Assembly (NCBI GenBank): GCA_954871525.1
Contig: OX940871.1
Span: 23,720,586 to 23,784,585 of the forward strand
DNA from: Parietaria judaica
Lineage: Eukaryota; Streptophyta; Magnoliopsida; Rosales; Urticaceae
Reading direction: 5' to 3'
Length of the DNA stretch: 64,000 nt
Position 1 is the first letter of the stretch. Every line of letters begins with the position of its first letter. A program made the position numbers and the translations under genes. A model generated the notes under the pieces. It saw only the letters and a program-made list of their open reading frames with translations, was not told where the DNA came from and ran no database searches. This document shows, one piece after another, positions 22,985-34,510 of this stretch.

Positions 22985-24780
22985 AAAAACTCCTTGTTGC
23001 CTTTCAACCGTTTGTAGAAATGTAGACATTTGTCCATTGACCAAAATATAAATTGATTGAGGGTACAATCCGTCCGCTCCGTCTTTGTGTTTCTCTGACA
23101 TTCATGGGAGAGGGCATGTCTCGGAGAACTTTGATTTGATCGGGGTTCGTTTCTATTCCTCGCTGAGTTACCAAGTAGCCTAGGAATTTTCCCGAAGTTA
23201 TGCCAAAAGTACATTTAGTCGGATTTAGTTTCATTTGATATTTTTTTAGTATCCCGGAGCATTCTTAAAGCATGGGATACAGGACCTACTACTTGAATGG
23301 ATTTTAATAGCATATCATCGAGTAGAGCTTCATGGTTTTGCCGAATTGCTCAGCGGACACTTGGTTGATCAATCTTTGATATGTAGCTCCTGCGTTTTTT
23401 TAGTCCGAAAGGCATTACCTTGTCGCAGTAGATTCCTCAGTTGGTTACGAATGCAGTTTTTTCTTGGTCTTCGAGATGCATAAGTATCTTTTTGTATCCG
23501 GAAAGGCAATCCATTACCAGGAAATTTATGATCTTGTTCACACCACCGTCCGATATAGTTAATCGAACCGTGCTGATCGTATTTACCGTCTCGCCGTTAA
23601 ATCCTGTCAAGGCTACATACATGTAGATTATTTATGTCACGTTAACATCCATTGCAATTAAAATTCTCAAGAATATAGCATCGACAGAAACTCGTTGTTT
23701 CCAGGATTCTTTCCACTTCAAGTTGGAGATTCAGAGTATAAGAACTAGCGCGTCATCTTGAGGCTGATCGAAGTTGCAGCCTTGCTGTCTCGGAAGGTGA
23801 GCATATGGTTCGGTTCCTCTCGGGAGACTATCACGGGTTCTGCTCCCAGTCTCCATTGGTGGGCTTTGATTGAGTTAACTGAGTTGGGGACACTATTGGG
23901 ATCATCATACAATCGCGTGGATCCTTTTTACAGGCTCTTGGATTTCATGTTCAGATGTCGTTTCTTCATGCTCGTCAGTTTTCTCCTCGATTTCAATGAG
24001 GTGTACTATTATCTTGTTCGAAAGATTGTTACTTTGGGCATTCTGCCCATTGTTTCTATCGGCATCTTGGGAACTACATTGTTACTTTGGGCTTGATCGT
24101 GTTGTTCCCCGTATTGCTTTTGGTCGTTTCCGAATGAAATGTTTCCTAATTCCCCGTTAGAGTGCTTCTCCACCAGGCGAGCTCGGAGTAGCATGTAGTT
24201 TCTTATGGTGTCTAAATTTTTTATAGATATACACCACAGTGTTGAACGCACCACATGATCAGAGTATGGCGTGTAATAGCACGAACTCATAAACACCGAT
24301 TCACCCTCTTCTCTTTAGGTTTTCGGTGCCTTTGTATCTACAATCTATACGTATTGGCTTTGGATTCTATACGTCTGTTTGAAGGAGGTGGGGGCAGGTT
24401 CATCACAAGGGCTTGGGGGTCGTTCATATCGGCTAAGTCAAAATGGACTGTTTGTTATTATGATCTCGACTAGCCAAAGTGTTGTCCGGGCTCATTTCTT
24501 TAATAAGCTCGGTGTTGTTCGTGATGGACTTGGTTAGCCATGAGAAATATTTCGATTTGTTTTCTCATTTCCCCATTCCGAGGCCACTTGTTCTTGCAAT
24601 CGTGTCTTCAGAGTCCGAAATTCATCTTCTTGGCTGGAGTTGTCTCCACCAGTAGCGTTCAAGTCGGGATTTTCTTCGGAACTCATGCTTGTCGAGCGTC
24701 GCGGAGCATGAAAGTGTTAGCCATATTAAATTTCACACAGAGGTCGTCTAATTGTTGACATAGTTTATCACCTCAACAGT
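22985..24780 (-). pseudogene. Ty3/gypsy retrotransposon relic: gag end, protease, RT pieces
   Basis: Read on the minus strand from high to low coordinates. There is a gag-like charged segment (about 24590-24700), a protease region (about 23640-23830) with DDALV and, in broken frame, a late VDA.IF block, then ALTGFNGETVNT and ISTVRLTISDGG (23530-23625). RT sequence follows, with HLEDQEKTAFVTN (23437-23480) and MKLNPTKCTFG and KFLGYLVTQRGIE (23160-23234). There are many stops and shifts. Protease sequence passes directly into mid-RT sequence at about 23490-23520, so the piece between them has been deleted. No integrase is visible. A clear fossil. Confidence 0.75.
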
Positions 24781-24859
24781 TACGAAGAGTGTAAACTTTC
24801 AATTTGAATTTGTTAAAGTACGTAACTCGATGGATCTTCATATTCACGTCGTTGATAGT

Positions 24860-25440
24860 CTCAAACACTCGGAACAAATAAATATATATATATATATATG
24901 TATATGTATATATATTGGAAAACGAGCAACAAACAACAAAAACACAGTTTCTTCTCAGGAAAGGTAGAAATACTCTAATTTACATTTCCCACAAACACCC
25001 AAAAGGAAAGAAAAAAAATTGTGTGTCGTTCTTGGAGCTGCTTCTTTGGTATATATAGGCCACGTTCTGCCCGTTTGAGCTCCTGGAATTTTAGAGATGA
25101 TGGCCCCAAATTAGGTGCTTGACTTGTTGTCGAGCTGATAAGTGTGCCACTAATAGCGGTTCTTGCGCGAGGCGGAATTGTTGAATGAGAAGAGCTATTT
25201 GAAACTTGGTCTTCGAATCATACTTTTTTGATCAGGGACTTGACCGCTCCTTAGCAGGATTTGGACTGTGTCTTGAGCTGGGGACAATTTTATGGGCTTT
25301 GATTATGTGTTTCCCTGTTCGTGGGCTTTTGCTTTTGGCATTTTTTTTGGTGGGAGTCATTTAGGACCATTTTTGTATTTCTGAGTGAATATTTATTTAT
25401 ATATTCACTCAACTTTGGCCGTATTTACTTAGATCGTAAA
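24860..25440 (-). mobile_element. Possible 5' LTR of the gypsy relic
   Basis: This AT/GC-mixed stretch lies upstream (minus-strand sense) of the gag-like region. It contains a TATA-like phrase on the minus strand (CTATATATACC, about 25050-25060). No matching second LTR, primer site or target duplication was identified, so the call rests on position and the promoter-like box. Confidence 0.3.
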
Positions 25441-26235
25441 TTTGATTAACGTAACGTGTCATTTCTTAATCGAGACGAATTTGTACATCAACATTAACCA
25501 ACTCAATTTTCGGTCAAATAGAGAAGATTGCAGCTGCTTTTGGTGAGAAGAGAGAAGAGGCTGAAAACTAGAGTCCAACGAAATTAAGATAATTTATAAC
25601 CCTTAAATTTTTTAAAATTTTCTTGAAAAATAACTTCTTTTTTTTTCACTACTTCCCCATGCAGCTCGGTGACGAAAATTTGGTTACAATCGAGTCGATT
25701 AAGAAGTATAAAAAGATAACGGTTGTAAGCAGTGATAAGTTACCTAGGGTTCAAACAAATGATTATCGAGTCGATTATCGCCGGCATTTTAAATACTGAT
25801 AAAGGGTAGTAGAAAGAGAGAGAGGAATAATACAAACTTCACCATTCTAAAATTTAAGTTGATCTTGTTTGCAATCTTTCTCGGACTTACCATGTGAAAG
25901 TTTTCAGAGTTTCCTAGTAATTTTTTACATTCAAATTATAACTCCATGCGCAGTCAAAAGTTAATTTAAAACAGTCATATCTCCATCATAATGTTAGTAT
26001 GTTACCATTATTTTCCCCTGCAAAGCACTGCTAATACATAGACAGGTCACAGAAGAGTTTCATGATCCAATTATCATTCACATATATATCTATAACCAAA
26101 ATCACAAGTAGTTAATATCAAGCAAGATGGCTTATTATCTTTTGACATGATAAAACCAAATCCGCAAGCAAGGATTTGCTAGGGTTAGAACTCGATAATA
26201 AGAGCTAAGTGTAAAACTTGGCTTTTTTTATGTAT
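25441..26235. other. Downstream flank of the CAR-type gene
   Basis: AT-rich sequence with no coding signal. The part nearest 26235 is presumably the 3' untranslated region of the minus-strand C2-domain gene. No polyadenylation signal could be singled out among many AT-rich candidates. Confidence 0.4.
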
Positions 26236-26974
26236 TTAAGGTTCATAGCATAGGCCCTTGCAACCGGGAAGATCGGTCCACTTCAACTGCAATTCCACTT
26301 CACCGCGCTCGACGTTCCTAAGTCGAAGGCAGATATTTTGGACGATCTCGCCATTGTTCCAAACGACCGAACTCTCATCAGCCAGGCAGTTTTTCCGGCT
26401 TGGTTGGACTCTTGCTATGGTCGTGCCTTCCGGGAGGCCTTTTAGGTTCATTCTCAGCGCTTCGATGTATTCTTTCATCTCGAACTCCGCCTCTCCCATC
26501 TTGTCGTCCTTGGTGAACGTGTCGTGATCGTATACCGTCTTCAAGGACATAAGAACAAACAAACAATTTTTCAATAAGACTAATTTTAGTGGTTGAGTAT
26601 TTAAATTTTTATTCCAAGATACAATGTAAATATAATTAAGTTACTTAAATTTTATTCAAATTAATTGAGATATATTGATGAAGCAGGAAGAAGCAGCTTC
26701 AGATAAAACCCTGCCAAATATATATATGTTTATAACTAGCTTGGAGTTGGACGAGGTTATTTAACCGTCTTTCAAGTATAGCTGCCGTGGAGACGCCACG
26801 TCTCGCCGCGGTCCTTGTGTACATCACAACGGTTGTAAACCGTCGTGCAAGCTTACATAATAGTTTATTACACGACGAAAAAAACCTCACTCAATCTCGT
26901 ATGACTCATACGAGATTATAAATTGAGTAATTACCAGCTTGATCGGAAGAGTTGGGTCCGTGACTGAAAGAGTT

Positions 26975-29900
26975 TTTTTTTTTTTTTTTTGAGGGGAAAA
27001 AGAAAATATCATTAAGCTTGGGCGCAAAGGTCCCGTGAAACAGTTTTGACAAGCCACTGAGGGCAATACAAGCACGAGAAGTCGGACGTTAAGACCGTGA
27101 GGCGTTGTTTGGCGATGGCATTTGCCGCCTCGTTACATGCTCTTGGGATCCATCGACACTCGCTGGGCGTACCAATAGCGTGGGCTAAGGATCGGATATC
27201 CCCTAAGATCGGACCTTGAAGACCACGACGGTCCTCGCTCTTTGTTAATTGCATTGCTCGTAGACAGTCCGACTCCATAATGGAGATCTTCCAGCCCTGT
27301 GAAAGCGCAAATTGGAGGCCTCGTCGTATGGCGATGCATTCCGCGGAGAGGGCCGAGTCCACGGGTTCCACCAATGAGCCCGTCACACCCAAAACAGCTC
27401 CCCGGTGGTCTCTCACGATAGCGGCGACTGCTGCCCGGCCTGAAGACTCCTCCCAAGCGGCGTCAACATTAAGTTTCAACCCTCCGTCCTTCGCCCCGGT
27501 CCACGATGTCGGTCTCTCAGCACTGCCCATCCTCAGTGGCGACATTCTATGAGCGCACTTCTTGAACGAAGTGAACCACTCATCAATCTCGGCGACCCAA
27601 GCTTCCGGCGCCCTAGCCCGGTTCTCAAAGAGACGAATATTTCTATCGGTCCATGCAGCCCATACTAAGCCGCAAAAAAATTCCATATTCGTCTTGGAGA
27701 GAACCTCGCACGCTCTAAGGCAAAGTTCCCTAAGCGGGACTTCGCCGGTTTTTTCCGCCCACCGGTGTAGTGACGAAGATGCCCAAATTGCTTGTGCCCT
27801 CTCGCAACTCCATACGGCATGGAGAGCGTCCTCTGGAAGGGCCCCACAAAAGCCACAAAAAGGAAGGCAACCCACCCCTCGTGTCCGGAGAGCACCATAT
27901 GTTGGAAGAGCTTCCGACCACGCTCTCCACACAACGTGTTTGACTTTGGCCGGGATCTCCAAGCCCCACATTACCCTCCACCATTTCGACTCTCCATCCC
28001 TCGAGCTCGATGGGCTACCTTCAGCTATCGACATAGCTAACCGGTACGCCGATCTTACCGAGTACACCCCGTTTTCTTCAAAGTGCCAAGCTAGGCGGTC
28101 TTGAGAGTTCACCTCTCCCAACGGAATACGTAAAATAGCCTCCATGTCGTATGGTATCATCAAGGTTTCAAGCAAGGGCCTATTCCATCTCCCATTATCG
28201 ATGAGGTCCGCCACTCTCCAAGGGAACCCATCGTTCGGGTCCTCCGAGAGCGGTGTGAAGGCGCCGGCTCTCGGAATCCACGCCTGTCCAAAAGCTCTTA
28301 TGTTGCCCTCCCCGACTTGCCACCGTGTTCCTTGGCGGACCAAGTCTCGACCCCAACATAAGCTCTTGCAAAGGAAGGAGTGGTGTCCTTTGCTTTCGAA
28401 ATTGATCACCGTGGAGTTCGGGAAATATTTCGCTTTGAGGACTCTAGCTAGCAAGCACTCGGGGTGTTGAATAATGCGCCACGTAAGCCGGCCTACAAGA
28501 GCCCGGTTAAAAGCCCCGAGGTCCTTAAAGCCGAGACCCCCTTCCGCTTTAGGCTTGGCGATGCGATCCCACCGTTTCCAGTGAATTTTACGCTTGTCTT
28601 CCGAGCCGCCCCACCAAAACCGCGCGGTAAGCCCATGGAGATCCTTAATGACTTTTGCCGGGAACCGGAAAAGGCTCATGAGGTATGTGGGGATGGCTTG
28701 GACCACCGCTTTGATTAGAACCTCACGTCCCCCGGCCGAAAACAACTTCGCTTTCCATGCTCGAAGATGTTTTTGCACACGACTAGTGATCTTGCTAAAC
28801 ACCGCCACTTTGTTCCTACCTATATGAACCGGGAGTCCAAGGTAAGATTCTAGTTCCTTAACCACCGGAATGTTAAGGATTCGCGAGAGAGAGGCTGCAC
28901 ATTCCGTGTTAATGTTCTTTGAACAACACATCATAGATTTTTCCGAATTTACCACTTGCCCCGACCCTTTCTCGTAGACTGTCAAAATGGAGTGAATGGC
29001 TTGGCAACTACCTTCGTTCGCCTCGCAAAAGAGGATGCTATCGTCTGCAAAGAGAAGGTGTGTTACCGCCGGGGCGGAAGGCCGGCATGTAAACCCTTTG
29101 AGGAGGCCCACCCTTTCTTGTCCTCGGATAAGGCCGGAAAGGCCTTCTGCACACACGAGGAAAAGATACGGTGAAAGTGGGCATCCTTGTCGCAAGCCCC
29201 TTTTCGGAATGATTGTGCCTCCGGTCCGACCATTGATGACCACAGCGAATTCCGGGGTCGTAATACAATCTCTTACCACGGATAGCACACGGTGTCCAAA
29301 TCCCATCCTTGTAAGCATTGCACAAACGAAATCCCATTCAACCCGGTCATACGCCTTACTCATGTCGAGTTTAAGGGCCATCGCCCCCTTTTTCCTCTTT
29401 GATATCCCGTTTAGGGAGTGTAGAAGCTCGTACGCGATCGCCGCATTGTCCGTAATAAGCCTTCCGGGGACGAAGGCGCTTTGGGGTTCGGAAATCACGG
29501 AAGAGAGCGCTCCTTTGATTCGGTTTGCGACGACTTTGGTGACGATCTTAAGAAGCACGTTGCAAAGGCTAATTGGGCGGAAGTCTTTGACGCTCTTCGG
29601 ATTCTTTATCTTGGGGATAAGGACTAGACTCGTGGTGTTCCAAGAGCGCGCGCTAGTCCTTCCGTTTAAAACGTCTAGGCATTCCGATCGGACTCTCGGC
29701 CCTACCGATGACCAAAATCTTTGGAAGAAAATAGCATGAAAGCCATCGGGCCCGGGAGCTTTGCGTGGCCCCATGGAATGGAGAGCACGGTCCACTTCTT
29801 CCCCGGTGAAAACATCTTCCGTAAGATCATGTTGCGCCGCCGAAATCGAGCTTACATCCTCCCTTATGATCGCTCGAAAGTCCTCCTCCTTAGCACCATT

Positions 29901-31082
29901 CGAGCTGAAAATGTTCGAAAAGTAACGCTCGAACACTTCCCTGATGCCATAATCCGAGGTGATCCACTCCCCCGACTCGTTGAAGATGCCCCTAATTTGG
30001 TTTTGGGCCTTTCTTCGGACGGTACGGGCATGAAAATAAGCCGTGTTCTTGTCTCCGCTATGTAGCCAGTCGGCCCGTGCTCTCTGTTTCCAGTAATAGT
30101 CTTCTACGAGGATTAGAGAATCACGCTCGGCATTCAAACGTTTTAACTCGGTCTTAATCTCCGGGGAATAAGCCACCAAGTTAGCGCGTTCAATTTGAGA
30201 CGAAAGCAGCCGAATCCTTGTGTCCCTGTGACCAAAGGATGTCCGTGCCCAGTTCCGTAGTGCGTCTTTGCAATTGATAAGAGACGAAACGCAGTTGCTG
30301 TCCCCACTGCCATCACCCTCGCTACCCCACACCGATCGCACCACCTGTTCACAGCCCTCGTCCGTTAACCATCCGGGCTCGAATGCCCACCTCCTCGGAG
30401 TGGTGAGTCTATCACGATTAGGTATGGCGTCCGCACCTGTGTCGATGATGAGGGGGCGATGATCTGATCCCCAGTAGTCCAGGACTAGCACCTCTCCTAC
30501 CGGAAAGGCGCGTTTCCACGCCGGGTTGGCACACGCTCGGTCAAGGCGGCTTTGAATATTACGATCTCCGCACTGAAAATTATTCCAAGTACAGGTCTCT
30601 CCAATATAACCGAGGTCCATAAGATTACAAACCTCGAGAGTGTTGGCGAAGAGCTCCATGTTAGTTGATCGTCTCCTTGCTCGGCTAACGTGTTCGAACT
30701 CGAAGAGGACCTCGTTAAAGTCCCCCGCACAAAGCCATGGAGTGTCGTCCCCATTGTGAAGCCGCTTTAGGAGTTCCCAAGCCATGGAGGCGTCGTGAAC
30801 CTTCGGATGGATCTCCATAGAAACCGGTAAATCGAGAAGTGACCCCGAGCTCGTCTTTGATTACTGCATCGATGTGTCGCTTGCTGTAGGATCGAATTGA
30901 TACGTTAATTGAGTCCCTCCAAAGGATATGAAGTCCCCCGCTTAGCCCTTCGGCCTGTACCCCAAAACCGCTTGGCAAACCAAGCTTCCACTTCAAACAA
31001 TCAACCCGGGCTCCTCTTAATTTCGTCTCCGATAAGAAGAGAAGATCCGGATTCCGCTCAAGGATAAGTCTCCTAAAACCCT
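26975..31082 (-). mobile_element. 5'-truncated L1 LINE inserted in CAR exon 2, TSD AACTCTTT
   Basis: This 4.1-kb insertion on the minus strand ends in a poly(A) tail (the T-run 26973-26990 on the plus strand) preceded by a short 3' UTR. The flanks repeat AACTCTTT (minus strand; plus AAAGAGTT at 31083-31090 and 26967-26974). The left edge starts inside the endonuclease domain, so ORF1 and the start of ORF2 are missing, which is typical of incomplete target-primed reverse transcription. It lies in the same orientation as the host gene. Confidence 0.92.
27012..31060 (-). CDS. L1 ORF2: endonuclease (truncated), reverse transcriptase, zf-RVT, RNase H
   Basis: A single open frame covers 27012-30818 (1,268 codons). 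The preceding endonuclease part (about 30800-31060, with NPDLLFLSETKL and FTGFYGDPSEG) is in another frame, so one shift lies near 30780-30815. In order: endonuclease with AGDFNE and a SDHRPL motif, reverse transcriptase with KAPGPDGF, the LRQGCPLSPYLF block and an intact FADD box, a zinc-binding zf-RVT region with paired Cys (FCGFCG), and a C-terminal RNase H starting near KLNVDAAW. This is the usual domain order of plant L1 elements that carry RNase H. The RT core has no stop, so this copy is young. It would have lost autonomy by 5' truncation. Confidence 0.9.
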
Positions 31083-31423
31083 AAAGAGTTAGATCCTCAT
31101 TCCATACGGGATTGACATCCTTCCTTATGACGCGAGTCTTCAGTTTCTGTTTTAAGAATCAATCAATTTAATTACATATACAAAAACAAAAATCATTACT
31201 ATGTGATTTTGTTATAATATGCATGATAAAGCTCTTGGTTTCTATGAAAATAGAATAACAAAACAACAACAAAAAAAACCTGTTTCGCCATCTTGATGAC
31301 GACATAAGGATCGCTGCTATTGACGTCACGGACAGCAAGATTGACGCCACGTTTGACTCGGATCCGAAGAAGTCCCATAATGCTCTTCAACGACGTCGAT
31401 GGATGTCCTCCGTCGTTATCCAT

Positions 31424-31965
31424 TTCTCTCTTCTTTTTGTGCTTGATATACACAATATTCTTGTTGTTCTCTGGAAAACAAAGAAGTTTTTTTTTCTTTT
31501 TGATATGTGAAACTATATTTTTGGATGAGGATGAGTTTTTTTGTTATGTTGTAAAAATTAGGCATTCGGGGGTGGGCAAATGAAGGGAAGAGAGTGGTTT
31601 AATATTAGATTGTGGATGTTGTGATTTTGTTAATTATGAAGAAGAAAAAAAAGTATTCGTGTGATATTTTGAAGTAATGATATACAAACAATTAACACTC
31701 GAAACTATTTTTGACAGGTTTACCCTTGATTTTCGTGGCTACGTTAACTATTGATCGAGCACAACACTGTCTCGGAAAATATGTGATATTCCACTGCATG
31801 ACGAGGTGTTGATTTATTATGTCAATTATAAATATGAATAATTCTTGGGTGGAGATTACGTTTTGCTATCACATTCTGCTTTGGGCCTTTCGGACCAATA
31901 GTTAACCAATTTAACTTTTGGCCCAATAAGGCCATAAATGGAAGTATTACTCTTGTACTTTAGGG
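31424..31965. other. Upstream flank of the CAR-type gene
   Basis: The 5' untranslated region and promoter of the C2-domain gene should lie here (minus strand). No specific element could be assigned. The hAT-like MITE at 31966 begins about 540 bp upstream of the start codon. Confidence 0.4.
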
Positions 31966-32149
31966 TAGGGGTGTGCATGGGTTGGATTGGGTCGACCCGA
32001 CGTAAAACATGAACCCGACCCAATCTTTTTGGGTTTGGAAAAAGCAACCCAATCCGACCAAAAATTTTTGAAGGCCCAATCTAACCCAACCCAAAAAATT
32101 ATGGGTTGGGTTGGATTGGGTTGGGTCATTGGCCTTAACTAAAATTTTA

Positions 32150-32181
<32 letters not shown>

Positions 32182-32687
32182 TCTATCGAATAACACTTAA
32201 ATTTAAACCGCCAATCAATAAGCAGAAATTTCATATTACTCTTTTAAATACCCAATTCAAAATTCAAACGTTATTATAATCTTAAACATTAAATAACATA
32301 AGTACGGAACATAATCGTAAAGTAAACTAGAAACGTGGTCGTAATCATAAACTAAAAACATAGTCATAGACATTAAATAATGACTAAACATAAAAATGAG
32401 ACTCTATAAATACTATTTTTTTTTTTTATTTGCTATGTGCTTTTACATACTTAAACAACAAAAATATATTTTTAAAAATTAATTAGTTATTTGAAAAGAT
32501 ACTTTATTGGGTTAATTGGGCCGACCCAACCCAATACATCTAGCCCAACCCCAACCCGACTATTTATGCGGGTTGAACCCAACCCAACCCGATAACTATT
32601 TGGTTAATTAGGTTGGGTTAGATTGGGGTTGAGTTCAATTGGGATGGATTAAATTGTTGGGTTTTTTTTTTTTTTTGCACACCCCTA
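31966..32687. mobile_element. hAT-like MITE with 8-bp TSD CTTTAGGG
   Basis: This 722-bp element begins TAGGGGTGTGCA and ends TGCACACCCCTA, perfect 12-bp inverted ends. A perfect 8-bp duplication, CTTTAGGG, lies at 31958-31965 and 32688-32695. The subterminal regions consist largely of GGGTTGG/CCAACCC words on both arms, and the middle is AT-rich. It has no coding capacity, so it moved using a hAT transposase from elsewhere. It lies in the upstream region of the CAR-type gene. Confidence 0.92.
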
Positions 32688-32695
32688 CTTTAGGG

Positions 32696-33141
32696 TGTCG
32701 TTAACTCCAAATGGTGTCTAGGATAGGTATGGATCTGAAAATTATTTGGTGTCTAGGATTTCATCTTGTACGTATTATTGATGTCTTCCAACACACATCA
32801 AGTATGGCCGGTAACTTTTTCTTTAATTAAATTCATGTTTCAAATCTTTGAAAATTATTAAAATGTTCAAATTAAGGTTTTAAATTCTGGCAAAAATCGT
32901 CGATTTTTGTCAAAAATTTTGCTTGCCGAAGGCTATTGGAATTTTTTTGTAGTAATCGTTGTCGTTTTATAATTTTTTTTTTTATCGATAATCCATGATT
33001 TTCGTTGGTCTTTTTCGTCACCGATAATCGCCCAACGTAGTGCAAAAAACAAAAAAATCTTAGGCACTTTTAAGGCATATTTCGACCGATTTTTATTTTT
33101 TCGATGATTATCGGTTTGGTTGCCACAAGTATTAAAAGTTT

Positions 33142-33173
<32 letters not shown>

Positions 33174-33695
33174 TTCATTTTTAAGGTGATTTTTTTTAAT
33201 GTTTGCTAGATAAAGAGAGGTTATGACTCGTATTTTTAAATAATATTATTCAATCATCTTTTTTTAATAAATTTACACATTTTGATGACTTTTATTGGAT
33301 TTTTATAAGTGATCAGACTAAAAACTTAAGCTTTGTAAGAGTTTATGTTTATAAATTGAAAACTGTGTTAATATTGAAAGACTCATTATTTTTTGTTAAT
33401 TATTGAAAATTGTGTTAATTAATTCACGTGGATGTTTGACTGCCGTCTAGGAAGTTTGACTAACATTCGTCGCAATCTAACATGGGTAGATCTCACCTTT
33501 TGATACTTTTACCGCTATTAAATGGATTTGAAGTTATGCCGCCTCATTTGACCTAAAGTTGGAGACTTATGCCGAATTAACCCATATATATATATATATA
33601 AATTAATAAATGGAAGAGATATATTATTAAACCCATTATTTACATCTCAACAAACTACCCAAAACCAAAAAATTCCTTCTCAATATACACTATTA
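32696..33695. other. AT-rich intergenic sequence
   Basis: No gene. Around 32870-33130 the sequence has CGATAATC/CGATTTTTG words like those in the MITE at 34310-34502 and may be a decayed relative. An ATT microsatellite lies at 33142-33172. Confidence 0.45.
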
Positions 33696-34088
33696 CTACA
33701 AGCCACGAGCTACCATCTCCTGAAGCTCCATGTCAGCCCTAAACTTGGCTATGAACGCCTCAGCCCTCGCATCGATCCCCCACGACGGCGAGGCCAACGT
33801 CACCACATCAGCATGCGCGTGGACTGCACTGCTCGATGCGGACACCGTGCTAACGTGGCGGCGCGTGAGGCGGCGCTGAGGCGGCTTCTTCTTTTTCTTC
33901 TTCTTGAGGAAGAGCAGCTTGTGGAGCCATGTGGCGGCGGCGGCTGCTTTGGGACGGTGCGACGATGTTCTCCTTCTCTTGGTCTTGGTGTTGGCTTTGG
34001 AGTTTTGGAGTTTGGAGACCAGGCTCTTCCACCAAACTCTTCTGCTTCTTGGAAGCCTTAAACTGGTAAGCCTAAGCCAAGAGTTCAT
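33696..34088 (-). CDS. Small basic DUF761-type protein
   Basis: A single-exon frame of 130 residues starts at the ATG at 34086-34088. The N-terminal half is strongly basic, with a poly-lysine run (LKKKKKKK) and a KTKRRR cluster. The C-terminus reads GIDARAEAFIAKFRADMELQ, the short conserved DUF761 motif of plant 'cotton fibre expressed' proteins. The family's function is largely unknown. An intact frame with a conserved C-terminal motif supports a real gene. The alternative is a shortened family member that lost part of its N-terminus. The MITE at 34310 is about 220 bp upstream of the start. Confidence 0.7.
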   Translation of the reverse strand: MNSWLRLTSLRLPRSRRVWWKSLVSKLQNSKANTKTKRRRTSSHRPKAAAAATWLHKLLFLKKKKKKKPPQRRLTRRHVSTVSASSSAVHAHADVVTLASPSWGIDARAEAFIAKFRADMELQEMVARGL

Positions 34089-34309
34089 TGGTCTGTTGTT
34101 AATGGTTTCTTTCTGATGATGTTTTTTATAGCCAGACTTGCTTAGATCTTACGCTGATGTACGACCACCAACTAGTTTCTTTTCTGTTTTTTCTTCTTTT
34201 TTCAAGCGTGTAGCTTTGTGGTTACGCTATATAAGAATGAAATATATTCATATCATGTTACCAAATATTTAGATTCTATGTTCTAAAATTTTTAGATATA
34301 AGTAAGGAC

Positions 34310-34502
34310 CAAGGTTCGACTTTTCCACGATTATCTTCGATAATCCTCGATAAGTGTCGATAATCTGTCGATAATCATCGAAAAGATCGGTAATCGGTAA
34401 GCTACAGTATTATTAGTTTTCCGTTGATAATCCGGTAAGTTATCGATTAATCCGTCGATAACGGCAAACGATTTATCGGCAAGTTCGGTAAGTTGAACCT
34501 TG
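34310..34502. mobile_element. 193-bp MITE, TIR CAAGGTTCRACTT, TSD GTAAGGAC
   Basis: It starts CAAGGTTCGACTT and, read from the other end, CAAGGTTCAACTT. A perfect 8-bp duplication, GTAAGGAC, lies at 34302-34309 and 34503-34510, which suggests hAT-type insertion. The interior is built of repeated TCGATAATC-like words. A second, longer member lies at about 61154-61598, sharing about 100 nearly identical bases. Confidence 0.88.
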
Positions 34503-34510
34503 GTAAGGAC

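Larger units (their letters stand above)
26236..31423 (-). pseudogene. CAR: C2-domain ABA-related (CAR) gene, exon 2 split by a LINE
   Basis: Exons on the minus strand are 31423-31280, 31146-31083 continued at 26966-26935, and 26538-26236. Without the insertion they encode 180 residues, the usual CAR size. Exon 1 gives MDNDGGHPS, then GLLRIRVKRGVNLAVRDVNS and SDPYVV, the first C2 strands with a Ca2+-loop Asp. Exon 2 holds KTRVIRKDVNPVWNEDLTL, and exon 3 starts TVYDHDTFTKDDKMGEAEF and ends with the plant-specific tail. CAR proteins bind membrane phospholipid in a Ca2+-dependent way and bring PYR/PYL ABA receptors to the membrane. Both introns have GT-AG ends. The L1 at 26975-31082 creates a TAG directly after the DLTL codons, leaving about 70 residues. 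The rest of the gene is intact, so the disruption looks recent. Confidence 0.85.

Noticed and set aside
28996..29739. A 247-codon plus-strand open frame
   Set aside because: It lies antisense to the L1 reverse transcriptase; GC-rich coding DNA often leaves the opposite strand open. The same holds for the other plus-strand frames within 27280-30462.
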